From Fulvivirga maritima (GTDB taxonomy: Bacteria > Bacteroidota > Bacteroidia > Cytophagales > Cyclobacteriaceae), in contig NZ_CP089980.1 in assembly GCF_021389955.1 (NCBI RefSeq), forward strand, positions 2,847,001 to 2,911,000: DNA of 64,000 nt, in the 5' to 3' direction. Numbering within the stretch: position 1 is the first letter of the stretch; each line of letters opens with the position of its first letter. Below, in pieces: positions 51,951-61,642 of the stretch. A program made the position numbers and the translations under genes. The notes beneath the pieces are model-generated. The model was given only the letters and a program-made list of their open reading frames with translations, was not told the DNA's origin and did no database searches.

Positions 51951-52947
51951 ATGGTAAAGCAGATAATATTAGCCGAGAGGCCAAAGGGAGAACCGAGCAA
52001 AGAGTCATTTAAAATGGAAGAGCGCGAGCTCCCTGAGTTAAAGGATGGCGAAGTGCTACTTACAGGTAAATTTTATTCGGTAGATCCTTATATGAGAGGC
52101 CGAATGAATGATGCCAAGTCCTATGTGCCTCCTTTTGAAGTGGGTAAGCCGATAAGTGGCGGAGTAGTAGCGCAGGTAGAGGAGAAGTAAAAGCAGTGAC
52201 TTTTCTAAAGGAGATTATGTTATTGGTAATTTACCGTGGTCTACTCAAATAGTAGCTGAAGCTAAATCATTAAGAAAAGTGGGCGAAGAAGGTGTGCCTC
52301 TTCATTATTACCTGGGAGTGCTGGGTATGCCCGGACTTACGGCTTATTTTGGGTTAATGGATATCGGTCAGCCAAAAGAAGGGGAGACTGTAGTGGTTTC
52401 CGGAGCAGCAGGTGCTGTAGGGCTGGTAGTAGGACAGATAGCTAAAATTCATGGCTGTAAAGTAGTAGGTATTGCAGGCTCTGATGAAAAAATAGAGATG
52501 CTGAAGAGCGAGTTTGGCTATGATGAGGGTATCAATTATAAAACTGCAGGAAACATGCAGGAGGCCGTTAAAAAAGCTTGTCCTGATGGGGTAGATATTT
52601 ATTATGATAATGTAGGAGGTGAAGTTTCTGACGGCGTTATTATGAATCTGAATTTTCACGCACGAATTCCTCTGTGTGGTCAAATAGCCTTATATAATAG
52701 CAAAGAAACCCCCACAGGGCCAAGAATACAGCCTATGCTATTGACAAGAAGTGTACTTATGAAAGGATTCATCGTAGGTAACTACCAAGATAAATTCCCT
52801 GAAGGCATGAGAAAGCTGGGGCAATGGGTGCGAGAAGGTCAAGTGAAGTTTACTGAAACCATAATAGAAGGATTTGATCAGTTGCCAGAGGCATTTCTGG
52901 GATTGTTTACTGGTAAAAATCAAGGAAAAATGATAGTACAGGCTTAG
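51951..52947 (+). CDS. NADP-dependent MDR-family oxidoreductase, frameshifted
   Basis: Zinc-free medium-chain reductase of the prostaglandin/alkenal reductase type (CurA-like), reducing the double bond of enals or enones with NADPH. From ATG 51951 the frame stops at 52190 because of an extra A near 52183-52184. Without it, VAQVEE continues SKSSDFSKGDYVIGNLPW and the rest follows to 52947 (~331 residues). Visible features are FYSVDPYMRGRM (about 43-54), the nucleotide motif VVVSGAAGAVGLVVGQIAK, and the late GFIVGNYQDKFPEG. No other damage is visible. It is a single gene with terminator at 52968-53009. Confidence 0.85.
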
Positions 52948-52967
52948 AAGCCATTTTGTTATAGAGT

Positions 52968-53009
52968 AAGGCTATTTTAAAGTGAAAGGCTTTAGAATAG
53001 CCTTTTTTT
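52968..53009 (+). terminator. Rho-independent terminator after the oxidoreductase gene
   Basis: AAGGCTATTTTAAAG (52968-52982) pairs with CTTTAGAATAGCCTT (52990-53004), one wobble, with seven T following. Confidence 0.88.
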
Positions 53010-53142
53010 ATTGTTTTTTGTATCTATTCTCCTTGAAATGGTTATATTAAACAGTAGTTAAAGGTAATTATTACTTTCTTTTTATCAGATCGATATCTTA
53101 TCTTTAATGAATTTTAAAGTTTTGATTCGGTAATTTTAACTA

Positions 53143-54678
53143 GTGGACAAGGAAGAAAAAGAACGCCTGAAAGTGCTGCATTCGTATCAGATTATGGATA
53201 CTGATGTGGATGTTATTCTTGATAATATTACGGCACTGGCAGCTAATATTTGTCAGGTACCCATAACCCTAATTTCTTTATTGGATGATAAGCGGCAGTG
53301 GTTTAAGTCTAAAGTTGGTCTTGAAGCCTCTGAAACGCCTATAGAACAGGCTTTTTGCTGGTATCCGGTAAGAGATAAAAAGTTTATGCAGGTAACTGAT
53401 GCTACGGCAGATGATCGCTTTGTGGATAATCCGCTGGTTACTGGTGATCCTAATATCAGATTTTATGCCGGCTGTCCGCTGCTGAGCCCTACAGGTCATG
53501 CTTTAGGTACTTTATGCGTAATTGATGATAAGCCTAAAGAACTTACTGAAGATCAAAAGGATTCTTTAAAGATGCTGGCCAAGTTGGTAATGGCTTATCT
53601 GGAAAAGAATAAAGAGCAGCAAGTGCTTATGGATGTCATAAATACTAAAAATGACCTTTTCCACCTGATGAGCCATGAAATAAAAGCTCCGCTTAATGAA
53701 ATAATGGGCGTTTATTACTTGCTTGATGACCCTAAACTCGGTTATGAAATTGAGAAAAAGGACGTTCAGCTATTAAAAAACTCCACCGAAAATCTATTTA
53801 ACGTAGTTAATGAGCTGCTGGATAATGATCAGATGTATGGTGGTGGGCTTAAGGATAAACAAATAGTTTTTAACCTGAAGTCATTACTGGGCGAGCTGAT
53901 TACCGAGTTTAAAAATGACAAGGATAATCTGAAGATCAACTATGATCTTGCTATTCCTGATTTTCTGGTGGGCGAGCCGCTTAGATTAAAACAGCTGCTT
54001 AGATTGTGCTTGCGCAGGTTTGCTAAAAAATCCCCCAACCTATTGGTGCTTTTCATAGAGCTTTTGGAAGAAGGGGAGGAGGATTTAAAGGTGTCCTTTG
54101 CGGTTTCCAGAACCGATGGCATTGGGCATTTTACTGATGATACAGATAATTTTCCTATCACTTTTACAGAGCAACTGGTGAAGATGCTCGGCGCCGAGTT
54201 CGAAGAGAAAGAAGACGTCATTAACTTTAGCCTTTATCTTAGAAAGATGGATTATTCTTCAGGCATGGCTAAGATGAATAAGGATGAAGATGTGCTGGAT
54301 GGGTTAAAAGTGCTTTTAGTTGAAGACATGGAGACCAACCGCTATATCGCTGGCCGTTTTCTTGATTCCTGGGGAATAAAATATGATGTAGCTCATGATG
54401 GTTTTGAAGCTTTGAAAATGGTCAGCCATCATCATTATGATCTTATTCTTATGGACTTGCAGATGCCGGGAATGGATGGCTATGAGGCTACAGACAAGAT
54501 CAAAAGTATAGAAGAGGGCAAATATAGTTCTATCCCTATTATAGCGCTTACGGCCTCCGTAACGTTAATGGGGAAAGGCCGATTTACTGATACCGGACTC
54601 GAAGGTTTTATTTCAAAGCCATTTAATCCACAAGAATTGAAGTCATCAATTTTGCGAGTGGTTAAACGGAGTGTTTAA
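53143..54678 (+). CDS. GAF-domain hybrid kinase-like protein with degenerate ATPase (511 aa)
   Basis: Cytoplasmic signalling protein that starts with GTG at 53143. It has a GAF domain (about 20-155), then a dimerisation domain with H178 (LMSHEIKAPLNEIMG). The region where an HATPase domain should lie follows (about 245-370), and then a receiver with D438 (LILMDLQMPGMDGYEA). The ATPase keeps RLKQ but the N-box Asn residues are replaced (L288, R292). The usual DxGxG is TDGIG and the GLGL loop is absent, so it probably cannot bind ATP normally. It may act as a phosphatase, scaffold or substrate. It converges with, and overlaps by 17 bases, the multi-PAS kinase 54662-57698, a likely partner. Confidence 0.85.
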   Translation: MDKEEKERLKVLHSYQIMDTDVDVILDNITALAANICQVPITLISLLDDKRQWFKSKVGLEASETPIEQAFCWYPVRDKKFMQVTDATADDRFVDNPLVTGDPNIRFYAGCPLLSPTGHALGTLCVIDDKPKELTEDQKDSLKMLAKLVMAYLEKNKEQQVLMDVINTKNDLFHLMSHEIKAPLNEIMGVYYLLDDPKLGYEIEKKDVQLLKNSTENLFNVVNELLDNDQMYGGGLKDKQIVFNLKSLLGELITEFKNDKDNLKINYDLAIPDFLVGEPLRLKQLLRLCLRRFAKKSPNLLVLFIELLEEGEEDLKVSFAVSRTDGIGHFTDDTDNFPITFTEQLVKMLGAEFEEKEDVINFSLYLRKMDYSSGMAKMNKDEDVLDGLKVLLVEDMETNRYIAGRFLDSWGIKYDVAHDGFEALKMVSHHHYDLILMDLQMPGMDGYEATDKIKSIEEGKYSSIPIIALTASVTLMGKGRFTDTGLEGFISKPFNPQELKSSILRVVKRSV

Positions 54679-57600
54679 GCTCTTTGATTTTACGCTCTAA
54701 TGTGGCTAAAGTAGCTTTGGTTGATTCTTCAATGCCTTGTATTTCATCGTTAAGCTGATCTGTTTCTTTCGCTTCTACCTTTTTAGTAGTTTCTCTTAAT
54801 TTGTTTAAGAGGTTATCAAGACCAAACAGCTCAAAGGAAGGCTTTAATTTATGTATAAGGCCTCGCATTTCACTTGTGTTGGCTTCGTTAGCGGCATTAC
54901 GGAAGTCATCATAAAACATTTTCAGCTCTTTGTTAAATGATTCTATTAATGTAATTACAAATCCTGTATCATTTTGAGCCATCTGATAGATCAGCGTAAA
55001 GTCAATGGTTTCTTCTGTAATCTCAGATTTTGCTTCTTCTTTTTTAGGAGCAGGAGACGACTCTATTTTTTCTACGGCATGTAGCATTATTTTGGTTCTG
55101 AGCTCTTCCGGGTTTATGGGTTTGGTAAGAAAATCATTCATACCTACTTTCATTACCTTTTCTTTGATATTAGTGGTAGCATCAGCGGTTAGTGCTATTA
55201 TAGGAAGGTGGTCATAAGCAGCATCTTTCCTGATTGCCGTAGTGGCTTCGTAGCCATCTAGCACAGGCATTTGTAGATCCATCAGCACCAGATTGTAAGT
55301 GTTGTTTTTTAGCTTTTCTATGGCCTGCTGTCCATCATCAGCTACTTCCACATTGATCTCCCAGTTTTCGAGAAACTTAGTGGCTATTAGCTGGTTCACT
55401 ACATTATCTTCTACTAATAGTATTTTTAGGTTAGCTAGCTCTTTCACGTTTTCGGTTTTAGGACTATCGGTAATAGGGTCTTTCTGTGCTTTAGGGAAGG
55501 TGATGTTAAATCTGAATTCAGAACCTTCGTTTGCTTTGCTTATCAGCTCTATATCAGAATTGTGTAACTCCAGTAGCTTTTTGGTAATGGCCAGGCCCAG
55601 ACCGGTGCCGCCAAATTTTCTGGTAGTTTCTTTTTCTGCCTGAGTAAATCTTTCAAAAATATTAGCCTGGTACTCTTCTGGTATTCCAATGCCTGTGTCT
55701 TTAACCGAGAAGCTGATGGAAGCCTCATGCTGAGAGTCTTTTAGTAGCTGAATAGTTATTCTTACACTGCCTTCGGAAGTAAATTTTACCGCATTACCTA
55801 CCAGATTAACCAGTATTTGATTAATACGGGTGGTGTCTCCAATGAGCCTTTCTGGTATATCATTATCATAAATAAATGCCAGCCGTATTTGCTTTTCCTG
55901 AGCCTTAAACTGAAATGATTTCCTGATATTATTAGCCAGTTCTTTCAGGTTAAAAGGAACCGTTTCAAGGGTTATTTTTCCAGCTGTTATTTTATTGAAG
56001 TCGAGGATGTCATTGATGAGAACCAGCAAATTTTCAGCAGAAAACTGAAGTGTTTTCAGATTCTCCTCCTGGTGAGGAAGCTTTTCTTCCTGCAGTAAAA
56101 GGTGGGTCATGCCAATTACAGCATTCATAGGCGTACGAATTTCATGACTCATGGTAGAGAGAAACTCTTCCTTGGCTTCTGCTGCCAGTTCTGCCGCTTC
56201 TTTGGCTTTTCTTAACTCTTCTTTAGCCTGCTTTTCAAGTGTAATATCTTCAGTAAGCATAATGATGCCACCAATTTTGCCAGAAAGATCATACCAAGGT
56301 CTTACCTCCCATTTCAGCCATTGTATGCTGCCATCATAGCGCTCAAAACGGTCTTCTTCAGCCTTACATATTTCCCCGGAAAGGGCCTGTTGATGGGTTG
56401 CTTTCCATTCTGCTCCTATTTCAGGGAAGATCTCATAATGAGAAAGCCCAATAATTTTTCTATCGGTTAGTTTATAGTTTTTGTACCATTTATCGCTGGC
56501 AGCTATGTATTTCATTTCAGTGTCAAACATAGCTATGGCAGCAGGAGCGGCGTCTACGAAAGCTATGAGCTGCTCCTCACGTTTACGATCATGGCTAATA
56601 TCCTGAAAAACACCATATAGCTTGGTAGCGGTATTGTTTTGGGTTTCAGTTTGCCCGATTGTACGGATATATTTGTAATTACCTTTGGCAGAGATAATGC
56701 CCAGTTTCAGATCCCAGCTATTCCCCGTTTTAATACATTCTTCAATGGTTTTGGATATTACAGGAAGAGATTCGGAATCATAAAAATGAACGGCCTCTTC
56801 AAAAGTGGGAATGTAGTCTTCCTCTACCTCATGAATCTTTTTAGTTTGAGCAGACCAGAATATTTTTTTGGTTTGTAAGTCAACTTCCCAATGGCCTATT
56901 TGTGCCATTTTTTTGTGCCTGATCTAGCAGATCGGATTGTTTGCGAGATTCGAATTCGGAGTATTTTCTTTGTGTAATGTTGCTGCCTACTATTATGGCT
57001 CCTACAATAGCGCCATTAGTATCTGTAATAGGTCTGCCATTAATGCTTATAAAAATGCCTTTATTGGTAATGTTATTAACTACATAGAGCTCATAGTTAT
57101 CAATATATTCTCCATTTAAAACTCTGAATTTGGGGTGCTCCTCTAAGGATAGCGGAGTTTCTTTATCTGGATGAAAAATGTTGATAGTTCCCTGAGCTAT
57201 TTCCTTAATGGGAGTTTCCAACTCAAAACCAAACATTTTCTTGCCTGCAGAATTTACCTTGATCAATTGACCATCTGTGTTATAAACGGCCACCGACTCA
57301 GACATAGAGTTTAAAATGGAGTTAGTAAGATCAAAGGGTTGGTCATTACTGTCTAATGGGCTAGCAGTAATGGGAGTGGCTACTACTGATCCCTGGCTAA
57401 TGGTTTCTTTAAAGGAAAAAGTAATGGTTTGCTTTAAAGAAGCTTTTTCTTTGAATTTAAGCCAATAACTAGCTTTTTCCTTCTTTTTTGATATTTGTAA
57501 TTCAAATGCTTTTTCTAATTCATCGGCATTTTCTGCCAATTCCCAGAAAGGATGACCTATCAGTTGGTCTTCTGCAAGCCCTATAAAGGTTAAAAATGAT

Positions 57601-57698
57601 TTATTGGCATAGGTGATATGACCTTCAGTGTTCACACCATATACCAACGTCTCCAGGGCATCAAGAAGGTTTTTATAATCTGCCGCACTTTGTAACAT
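54662..57698 (-). CDS. Multi-PAS hybrid histidine kinase with receiver and HPt, frameshifted (~1011 aa)
   Basis: Soluble hybrid kinase. PAS-type domains fill residues ~1-480: about 4-100 and 125-245 in the first piece, 265-370 and 375-490 in the second. The frame changes at a run of seven T on the plus strand (56908-56914). With six, ...LLDQAQK joins MAQIGHWEVDLQTKKIFW. Then H518 (STMSHEIRTPMNAVIG), an intact ATPase domain (NLVGNAVKF, DTGIG, GGTGLGLAI), a receiver with D807 (LVLMDLQMPVLDGYEA) and a C-terminal HPt with H949 (LIHKLKPSFELFG). There is no membrane segment, so a cytoplasmic signal such as redox or a ligand is likely. It overlaps the tail of the convergent pseudo-kinase gene. Confidence 0.87.
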
Positions 57699-57939
57699 AA
57701 TACAATAATATTAAATACTTGCAGAAGTATTGGCCGAAGTAATAAAATCGGTCTTTTGGTAAAAAAATAATATTATGTCAAGTTAACAAATAATAGGGAA
57801 AAGCCTCTTTTTTATAGTGTAGATGTAGGAGGGTAAGCATAAAAAAAGCCGGCTCAAAAGTGATTACTTGCTTAGTCAATCTGACTTTACAGTTACTTTT
57901 GAGCCGGCCTCTAATTATTAATAGGTATTGCTATAAAGC
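57699..57939. other. Non-coding region between the PAS kinase and aspS
   Basis: The left part is the 5' flank of the kinase gene, and the right part holds the aspS terminator (57848-57908). No ORF is evident. Confidence 0.5.
57848..57908 (-). terminator. Rho-independent terminator of aspS
   Basis: GCCGGCTCAAAAGT (57848-57861) pairs perfectly with ACTTTTGAGCCGGC (57895-57908). On the minus strand it runs into seven T. The loop of ~33 bases is long. Confidence 0.82.
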
Positions 57940-59688
57940 TTATTGCTTTAATTTTATTCCTAATTCATTTAACTGATCTAGGTGAATAGCGCTAGGAGAA
58001 TCAATCATAACATCACGACCTGCATTGTTTTTAGGGAATGCAATAAAGTCTCTGATACTGTCTGATCCGCCAAATAAAGAGCATAGTCTGTCGAAACCAA
58101 ATGCGATACCACCGTGAGGAGGAGCGCCATATTCAAAGGCATCCATTAAGAAACCAAACTGCGCTTTAGCCTCTTCATCAGAGAAGCCTAATTGCTTAAA
58201 CATACGCTGTTGTATTTCTCTATCATGGATTCTTATAGATCCACCACCTACTTCTACACCATTGATCACCATATCATAAGCATTTGCTTTTACTTCACCA
58301 GGATCTGATTCCAGTTTATCAAGATCAGCCGGAGTAGGAGAGGTGAAAGGGTGGTGCATTGCATGGAAACGAGACGTTTCTTCATCCCACTCTAAAAGAG
58401 GGAAGTCTAATACCCATAGTATTTTATATGTATTTTTGTCTCTCAAGCCCAGCTCGCTACCCATGTGTAGCCTTAGCTCGTTAAGGGCTTTACGGGTATG
58501 ATCAGTTTCTCCACTCAATACCAGCATAAGGTCGCTTGGCTTGGCTCCCATAGCATCAGCCCACTGCTGTAAGTCTTCCTGACTGTAGAATTTATCTACT
58601 GAAGATTTAAATGAACCATCAGCGTTATATTTTACATAAACCAGGCCTTTGGCTCCCACTTGAGGTCTTTTTACAAAATCAGTAAGTGCATCTAACTGCT
58701 TTCTGGTATATTCTGCACAACCTTCTACACAAATACCTACTACCAGCTCGGCACTGTCAAATACATTAAATCCTTTGTTTTGAGCTACTTCATTGAGCTC
58801 TGTAAATTTCATATCAAAACGAGTGTCAGGCTTATCAGATCCATAGAATTTCATGGCGTCGTCATAGCTCATGCGGTCTATCTCTGTAATATCTATGCCT
58901 TTTACTGTTTTGAAGAGGTGCTTTATCATGCCTTCGAACGTGCTGATAATGTCTTCTCTCTCTACAAATGACATTTCACAGTCTATCTGCGTAAACTCTG
59001 GCTGACGGTCAGCTCTTAAGTCTTCATCTCTGAAGCATTTTACTATTTGAAAATACCTGTCGAACCCAGATACCATTAATAGCTGCTTGAAAGTTTGTGG
59101 TGATTGAGGAAGGGCATAAAACTCACCAGGATTCATTCTTGATGGTACCACAAAGTCACGAGCACCCTCTGGTGTAGACTTAATTAATACCGGAGTTTCT
59201 ACCTCAGTAAAGCTCTGAGCATCTAAGTAAGCCCTGGCTTCCTGCATAATGCGGTGCCTTAGTAAGAGGTTTTCTCTTACATTATTCCTTCTAAGATCCA
59301 GATAGCGATATTTCATACGAAGATCATCACCACCATCAGTATCATTTTCTATGGTAAAAGGAGGAGTCTTTGATTTATTAAGGACTTCAAGGTCAGTAAC
59401 CTTTACTTCAATTTCTCCCGTAGGTATTTTATCATTTTTAGAAAGGCGTTCTATAACTTTTCCTGAAGCTTTGATGACAAACTCTCTGCCTAGTTTATTG
59501 GCGGTATCCAATATAGCAGCTTCTGTATGTCCTTCTTCAAAAATAAGCTGAGTAATGCCATACCGGTCGCGAAGATCAACCCATATAACACTTCCTTTAT
59601 TTCTTATGCGCTGTACCCAGCCGCATAATACTACATCTGAATTTACATCGTTAATTCTTAATTCACCACAAGTATGTGTTCGAAGCAT
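57940..59688 (-). CDS. aspS: Aspartyl-tRNA synthetase
   Basis: Charges tRNA-Asp. The 582 residues have the N-terminal OB-fold anticodon domain ([32 protein letters not shown]). Class II motif 1 follows near 145-170, motif 2 is around [28 protein letters not shown], and the bacterial insertion (GAD) domain spans about 290-420. Motif 3 is near the end ([16 protein letters not shown]). The length and insertion mark the bacterial type. A -7 box (TAACTTTG, 59722-59715) lies upstream and a strong hairpin downstream, so it is a single-gene unit. Confidence 0.95.
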   Translation of the reverse strand: MLRTHTCGELRINDVNSDVVLCGWVQRIRNKGSVIWVDLRDRYGITQLIFEEGHTEAAILDTANKLGREFVIKASGKVIERLSKNDKIPTGEIEVKVTDLEVLNKSKTPPFTIENDTDGGDDLRMKYRYLDLRRNNVRENLLLRHRIMQEARAYLDAQSFTEVETPVLIKSTPEGARDFVVPSRMNPGEFYALPQSPQTFKQLLMVSGFDRYFQIVKCFRDEDLRADRQPEFTQIDCEMSFVEREDIISTFEGMIKHLFKTVKGIDITEIDRMSYDDAMKFYGSDKPDTRFDMKFTELNEVAQNKGFNVFDSAELVVGICVEGCAEYTRKQLDALTDFVKRPQVGAKGLVYVKYNADGSFKSSVDKFYSQEDLQQWADAMGAKPSDLMLVLSGETDHTRKALNELRLHMGSELGLRDKNTYKILWVLDFPLLEWDEETSRFHAMHHPFTSPTPADLDKLESDPGEVKANAYDMVINGVEVGGGSIRIHDREIQQRMFKQLGFSDEEAKAQFGFLMDAFEYGAPPHGGIAFGFDRLCSLFGGSDSIRDFIAFPKNNAGRDVMIDSPSAIHLDQLNELGIKLKQ

Positions 59689-59714
59689 GCTAAAATATTT
59701 TAATTTTGGAGGCG

Positions 59715-59722
59715 CAAAGTTA
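59715..59722 (-). promoter_or_regulatory. Possible -7 element of aspS (TAACTTTG)
   Basis: Full match to TAnnTTTG on the minus strand, 27 bases before the ATG at 59688. No TTG at the usual -33 distance. Confidence 0.35.
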
Positions 59723-59774
59723 AATGTATTTCATTCTGAGTAAAAACGATACAGTATAAATTTCGCTTATATCT

Positions 59775-60332
59775 ATGTTAAAGCTTTCTATTTTATTAAT
59801 AATGTTCCCTTTGCTGCTATCAGCACAGGAGAAAATGGTAAAAACCAAGGTGAATGATAATATCACCGCCAAGTTACCAGAAAATTTCTACCCTATGTCT
59901 GCTGATGATATTGCGCAGCGCTACCCTTCGGTGCGTAAACCGCTGGCAGCATATACTGATGATAGTCGCTATGTGGGGTTTAGTATCAATATTTCGGCTA
60001 CCCAATGGATGCCTACTGATGCCGCTATAGCTAAAGATTTTTTTAAAGCCAGCCTTTTTAATTTGTATGACAAAGTAGAGGTCATTAGTGAAGGCATAAA
60101 AGAAATCAATGGCCGTGAGTTTATCTATTTTGAGTTCGATTCGCAGGTTAACGGTGAGCAGCACAGTTTTACTAATGAAGGGCCGATGCGTAAATATGCT
60201 TATGTTCAATATCTGATAGTGAGAGGTAAGACTATTGTTTTCAGTTTTAACTGCCCGCTACAGCTCAAAGCTAAATGGCAGCAGGCAGCAGGAGAAATAA
60301 TGAATAGCTTAAAAGTAAAAGGTAGTTTATAA
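59775..60332 (+). CDS. Secreted protein of unknown function (185 aa)
   Basis: Exported protein: signal peptide MLKLSILLIMFPLLLSAQ, then ~165 residues of mixed alpha/beta with no membrane segment. The layout (an N-terminal strand region, then EGIKEINGREFIYFEFDSQ, YAYVQYLIVRGKTIVFSFNCPL and a closing helix ending in MNSLKVKG) resembles small periplasmic proteins in which a stress-type domain ends in a helix. I cannot name the family. Its stop codon overlaps the ATG of tadA by one base (TAATG), so the two are co-translated, although no functional link is evident. Confidence 0.7.
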   Translation: MLKLSILLIMFPLLLSAQEKMVKTKVNDNITAKLPENFYPMSADDIAQRYPSVRKPLAAYTDDSRYVGFSINISATQWMPTDAAIAKDFFKASLFNLYDKVEVISEGIKEINGREFIYFEFDSQVNGEQHSFTNEGPMRKYAYVQYLIVRGKTIVFSFNCPLQLKAKWQQAAGEIMNSLKVKGSL

Positions 60333-60784
60333 TGGGGTTATCAATACATAGTGATGAACATTATATGCGAGAAGCCTTAAAGCAGGCAACCATAGCCTCA
60401 GAGCAGGGGGAGATACCTGTGGGGGCCGTGGTAGTGGCTAATAATACCATTATAGCTCGTGCTTATAACCAGACCGAAGCTTTAGGAGACCCTACCGCTC
60501 ATGCAGAAATGCTGGCCTTAACATCTGCTACAAATTTTTTAGGAACAAAATACCTTTCTGACTGTTCATTATATGTAACATTAGAACCCTGCGGAATGTG
60601 CGCAGGAGCCTTGTACTGGAGCCAGCTGGGGAAGCTGGTATATGCTGCGGCAGATGATAAAAGAGGGTTTATGACTATTAACCCCGCTATGCTGCACCCT
60701 AAGACTAAAATAGTACGAGGGCCTTTTGCCGAAGAGGCAGGGCAGATGGTTACAACGTTTTTTAAAGGGCTGAGAGGTAAATAA
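60332..60784 (+). CDS. tadA: tRNA-specific adenosine deaminase
   Basis: Zinc deaminase that turns A34 of tRNA-Arg into inosine. The 150 residues show the catalytic HAEMLAL (His 57, Glu 59 region) and the zinc Cys pair in PCGMCAGAL (near 90-98). EIPVGAVVV near the N-terminus and the AADDKRGFM segment are typical of TadA. Length is normal. Related CDA-fold deaminases acting on guanine or cytosine are a less likely alternative. It is translated from the ATG at 60332 overlapping the previous stop, with sod following 50 bases later. Confidence 0.88.
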   Translation: MGLSIHSDEHYMREALKQATIASEQGEIPVGAVVVANNTIIARAYNQTEALGDPTAHAEMLALTSATNFLGTKYLSDCSLYVTLEPCGMCAGALYWSQLGKLVYAAADDKRGFMTINPAMLHPKTKIVRGPFAEEAGQMVTTFFKGLRGK

Positions 60785-60834
60785 TTGGCCTTTTTCAGAA
60801 TTGAAAGAATGTTTAACTAAAAACTAATAAAATT

Positions 60835-61440
60835 ATGGCTTTCGAATTACCCGATTTACCGTATGCTCATGATGCGCTTGAGCCGCACATAGATGCAAGA
60901 ACAATGGAAATTCACCACGGTAAACACCATGCCGGATATACTACTAAATTAAATGGCGCTATTGAAGGTACTGATTTGGCTAGCAAGTCTATTGAAAGCT
61001 TACTAGCCGAAGATATAGATAATAAAGCAATACGAAATAACGGTGGTGGATTTTACAACCACAGCTTATTTTGGAAAGTGATGTCTCCCAATGGCGGAGG
61101 AGAGCCCACAGGAGCATTAGCAGAAGCTATTAATGCTGCTTATGGTTCTTTTGAGAAATTTAAAGAAGAGTTTTCTAATGCCGCTGCTACACAGTTTGGC
61201 TCTGGCTGGGCTTGGCTATGCGTGCATAAAGGAGGAAAAGTAGAAGTTTGCTCTACTGCTAATCAGGATAACCCACTTATGCCAGGTATTGGCTGTGGAG
61301 GTACTCCTATTTTAGGGTTAGACGTATGGGAACATGCTTACTACCTTAACTACCAAAACAAAAGACCAGACTACATTTCTGCTTTCTGGAATGTAGTGAA
61401 CTGGGATCAGGTAGCTAAAAATTATGAAGAGAATAAGTAA
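60835..61440 (+). CDS. sodA: Superoxide dismutase (Fe/Mn)
   Basis: Cytoplasmic Fe/Mn superoxide dismutase. Metal ligands are H27 (MEIHHGKHH), H74 (FYNHSLFW), D161 and H165 ([11 protein letters not shown]), all present. The active-site Gln/Gly region reads QFGSGWAWL. There is no signal peptide. The choice between iron and manganese cannot be made reliably from this sequence, so sodA versus sodB is a convention. Its own terminator is at 61469-61496. Confidence 0.93.
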   Translation: MAFELPDLPYAHDALEPHIDARTMEIHHGKHHAGYTTKLNGAIEGTDLASKSIESLLAEDIDNKAIRNNGGGFYNHSLFWKVMSPNGGGEPTGALAEAINAAYGSFEKFKEEFSNAAATQFGSGWAWLCVHKGGKVEVCSTANQDNPLMPGIGCGGTPILGLDVWEHAYYLNYQNKRPDYISAFWNVVNWDQVAKNYEENK

Positions 61441-61468
61441 ATAAGACCTATTTACTAGTTGCGACTGA

Positions 61469-61496
61469 AAGGTGCCCATTGTGGCACCTTTTTTTG
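61469..61496 (+). terminator. Rho-independent terminator after sod
   Basis: AAGGTGCC (61469-61476) pairs with GGCACCTT (61483-61490), followed by seven T. Confidence 0.85.
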
Positions 61497-61642
61497 TTAT
61501 GGTTATTTTCTAAATACTTGGAAGGTTGTTGTACTCATTCGGAAAGTAGTTTGGCGCATTGGGAAGGTAACACACTATTTAATTTCAATAATTCAGGTGA
61601 TTATTATAATTTTATTATAGTAAATGGTAAAATTATCAGTCT

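Noticed and set aside
52190-52290. Two separate oxidoreductase genes at 51951 and 52279
   Set aside because: The pieces are one MDR protein split by one extra base; each alone lacks half of the fold.
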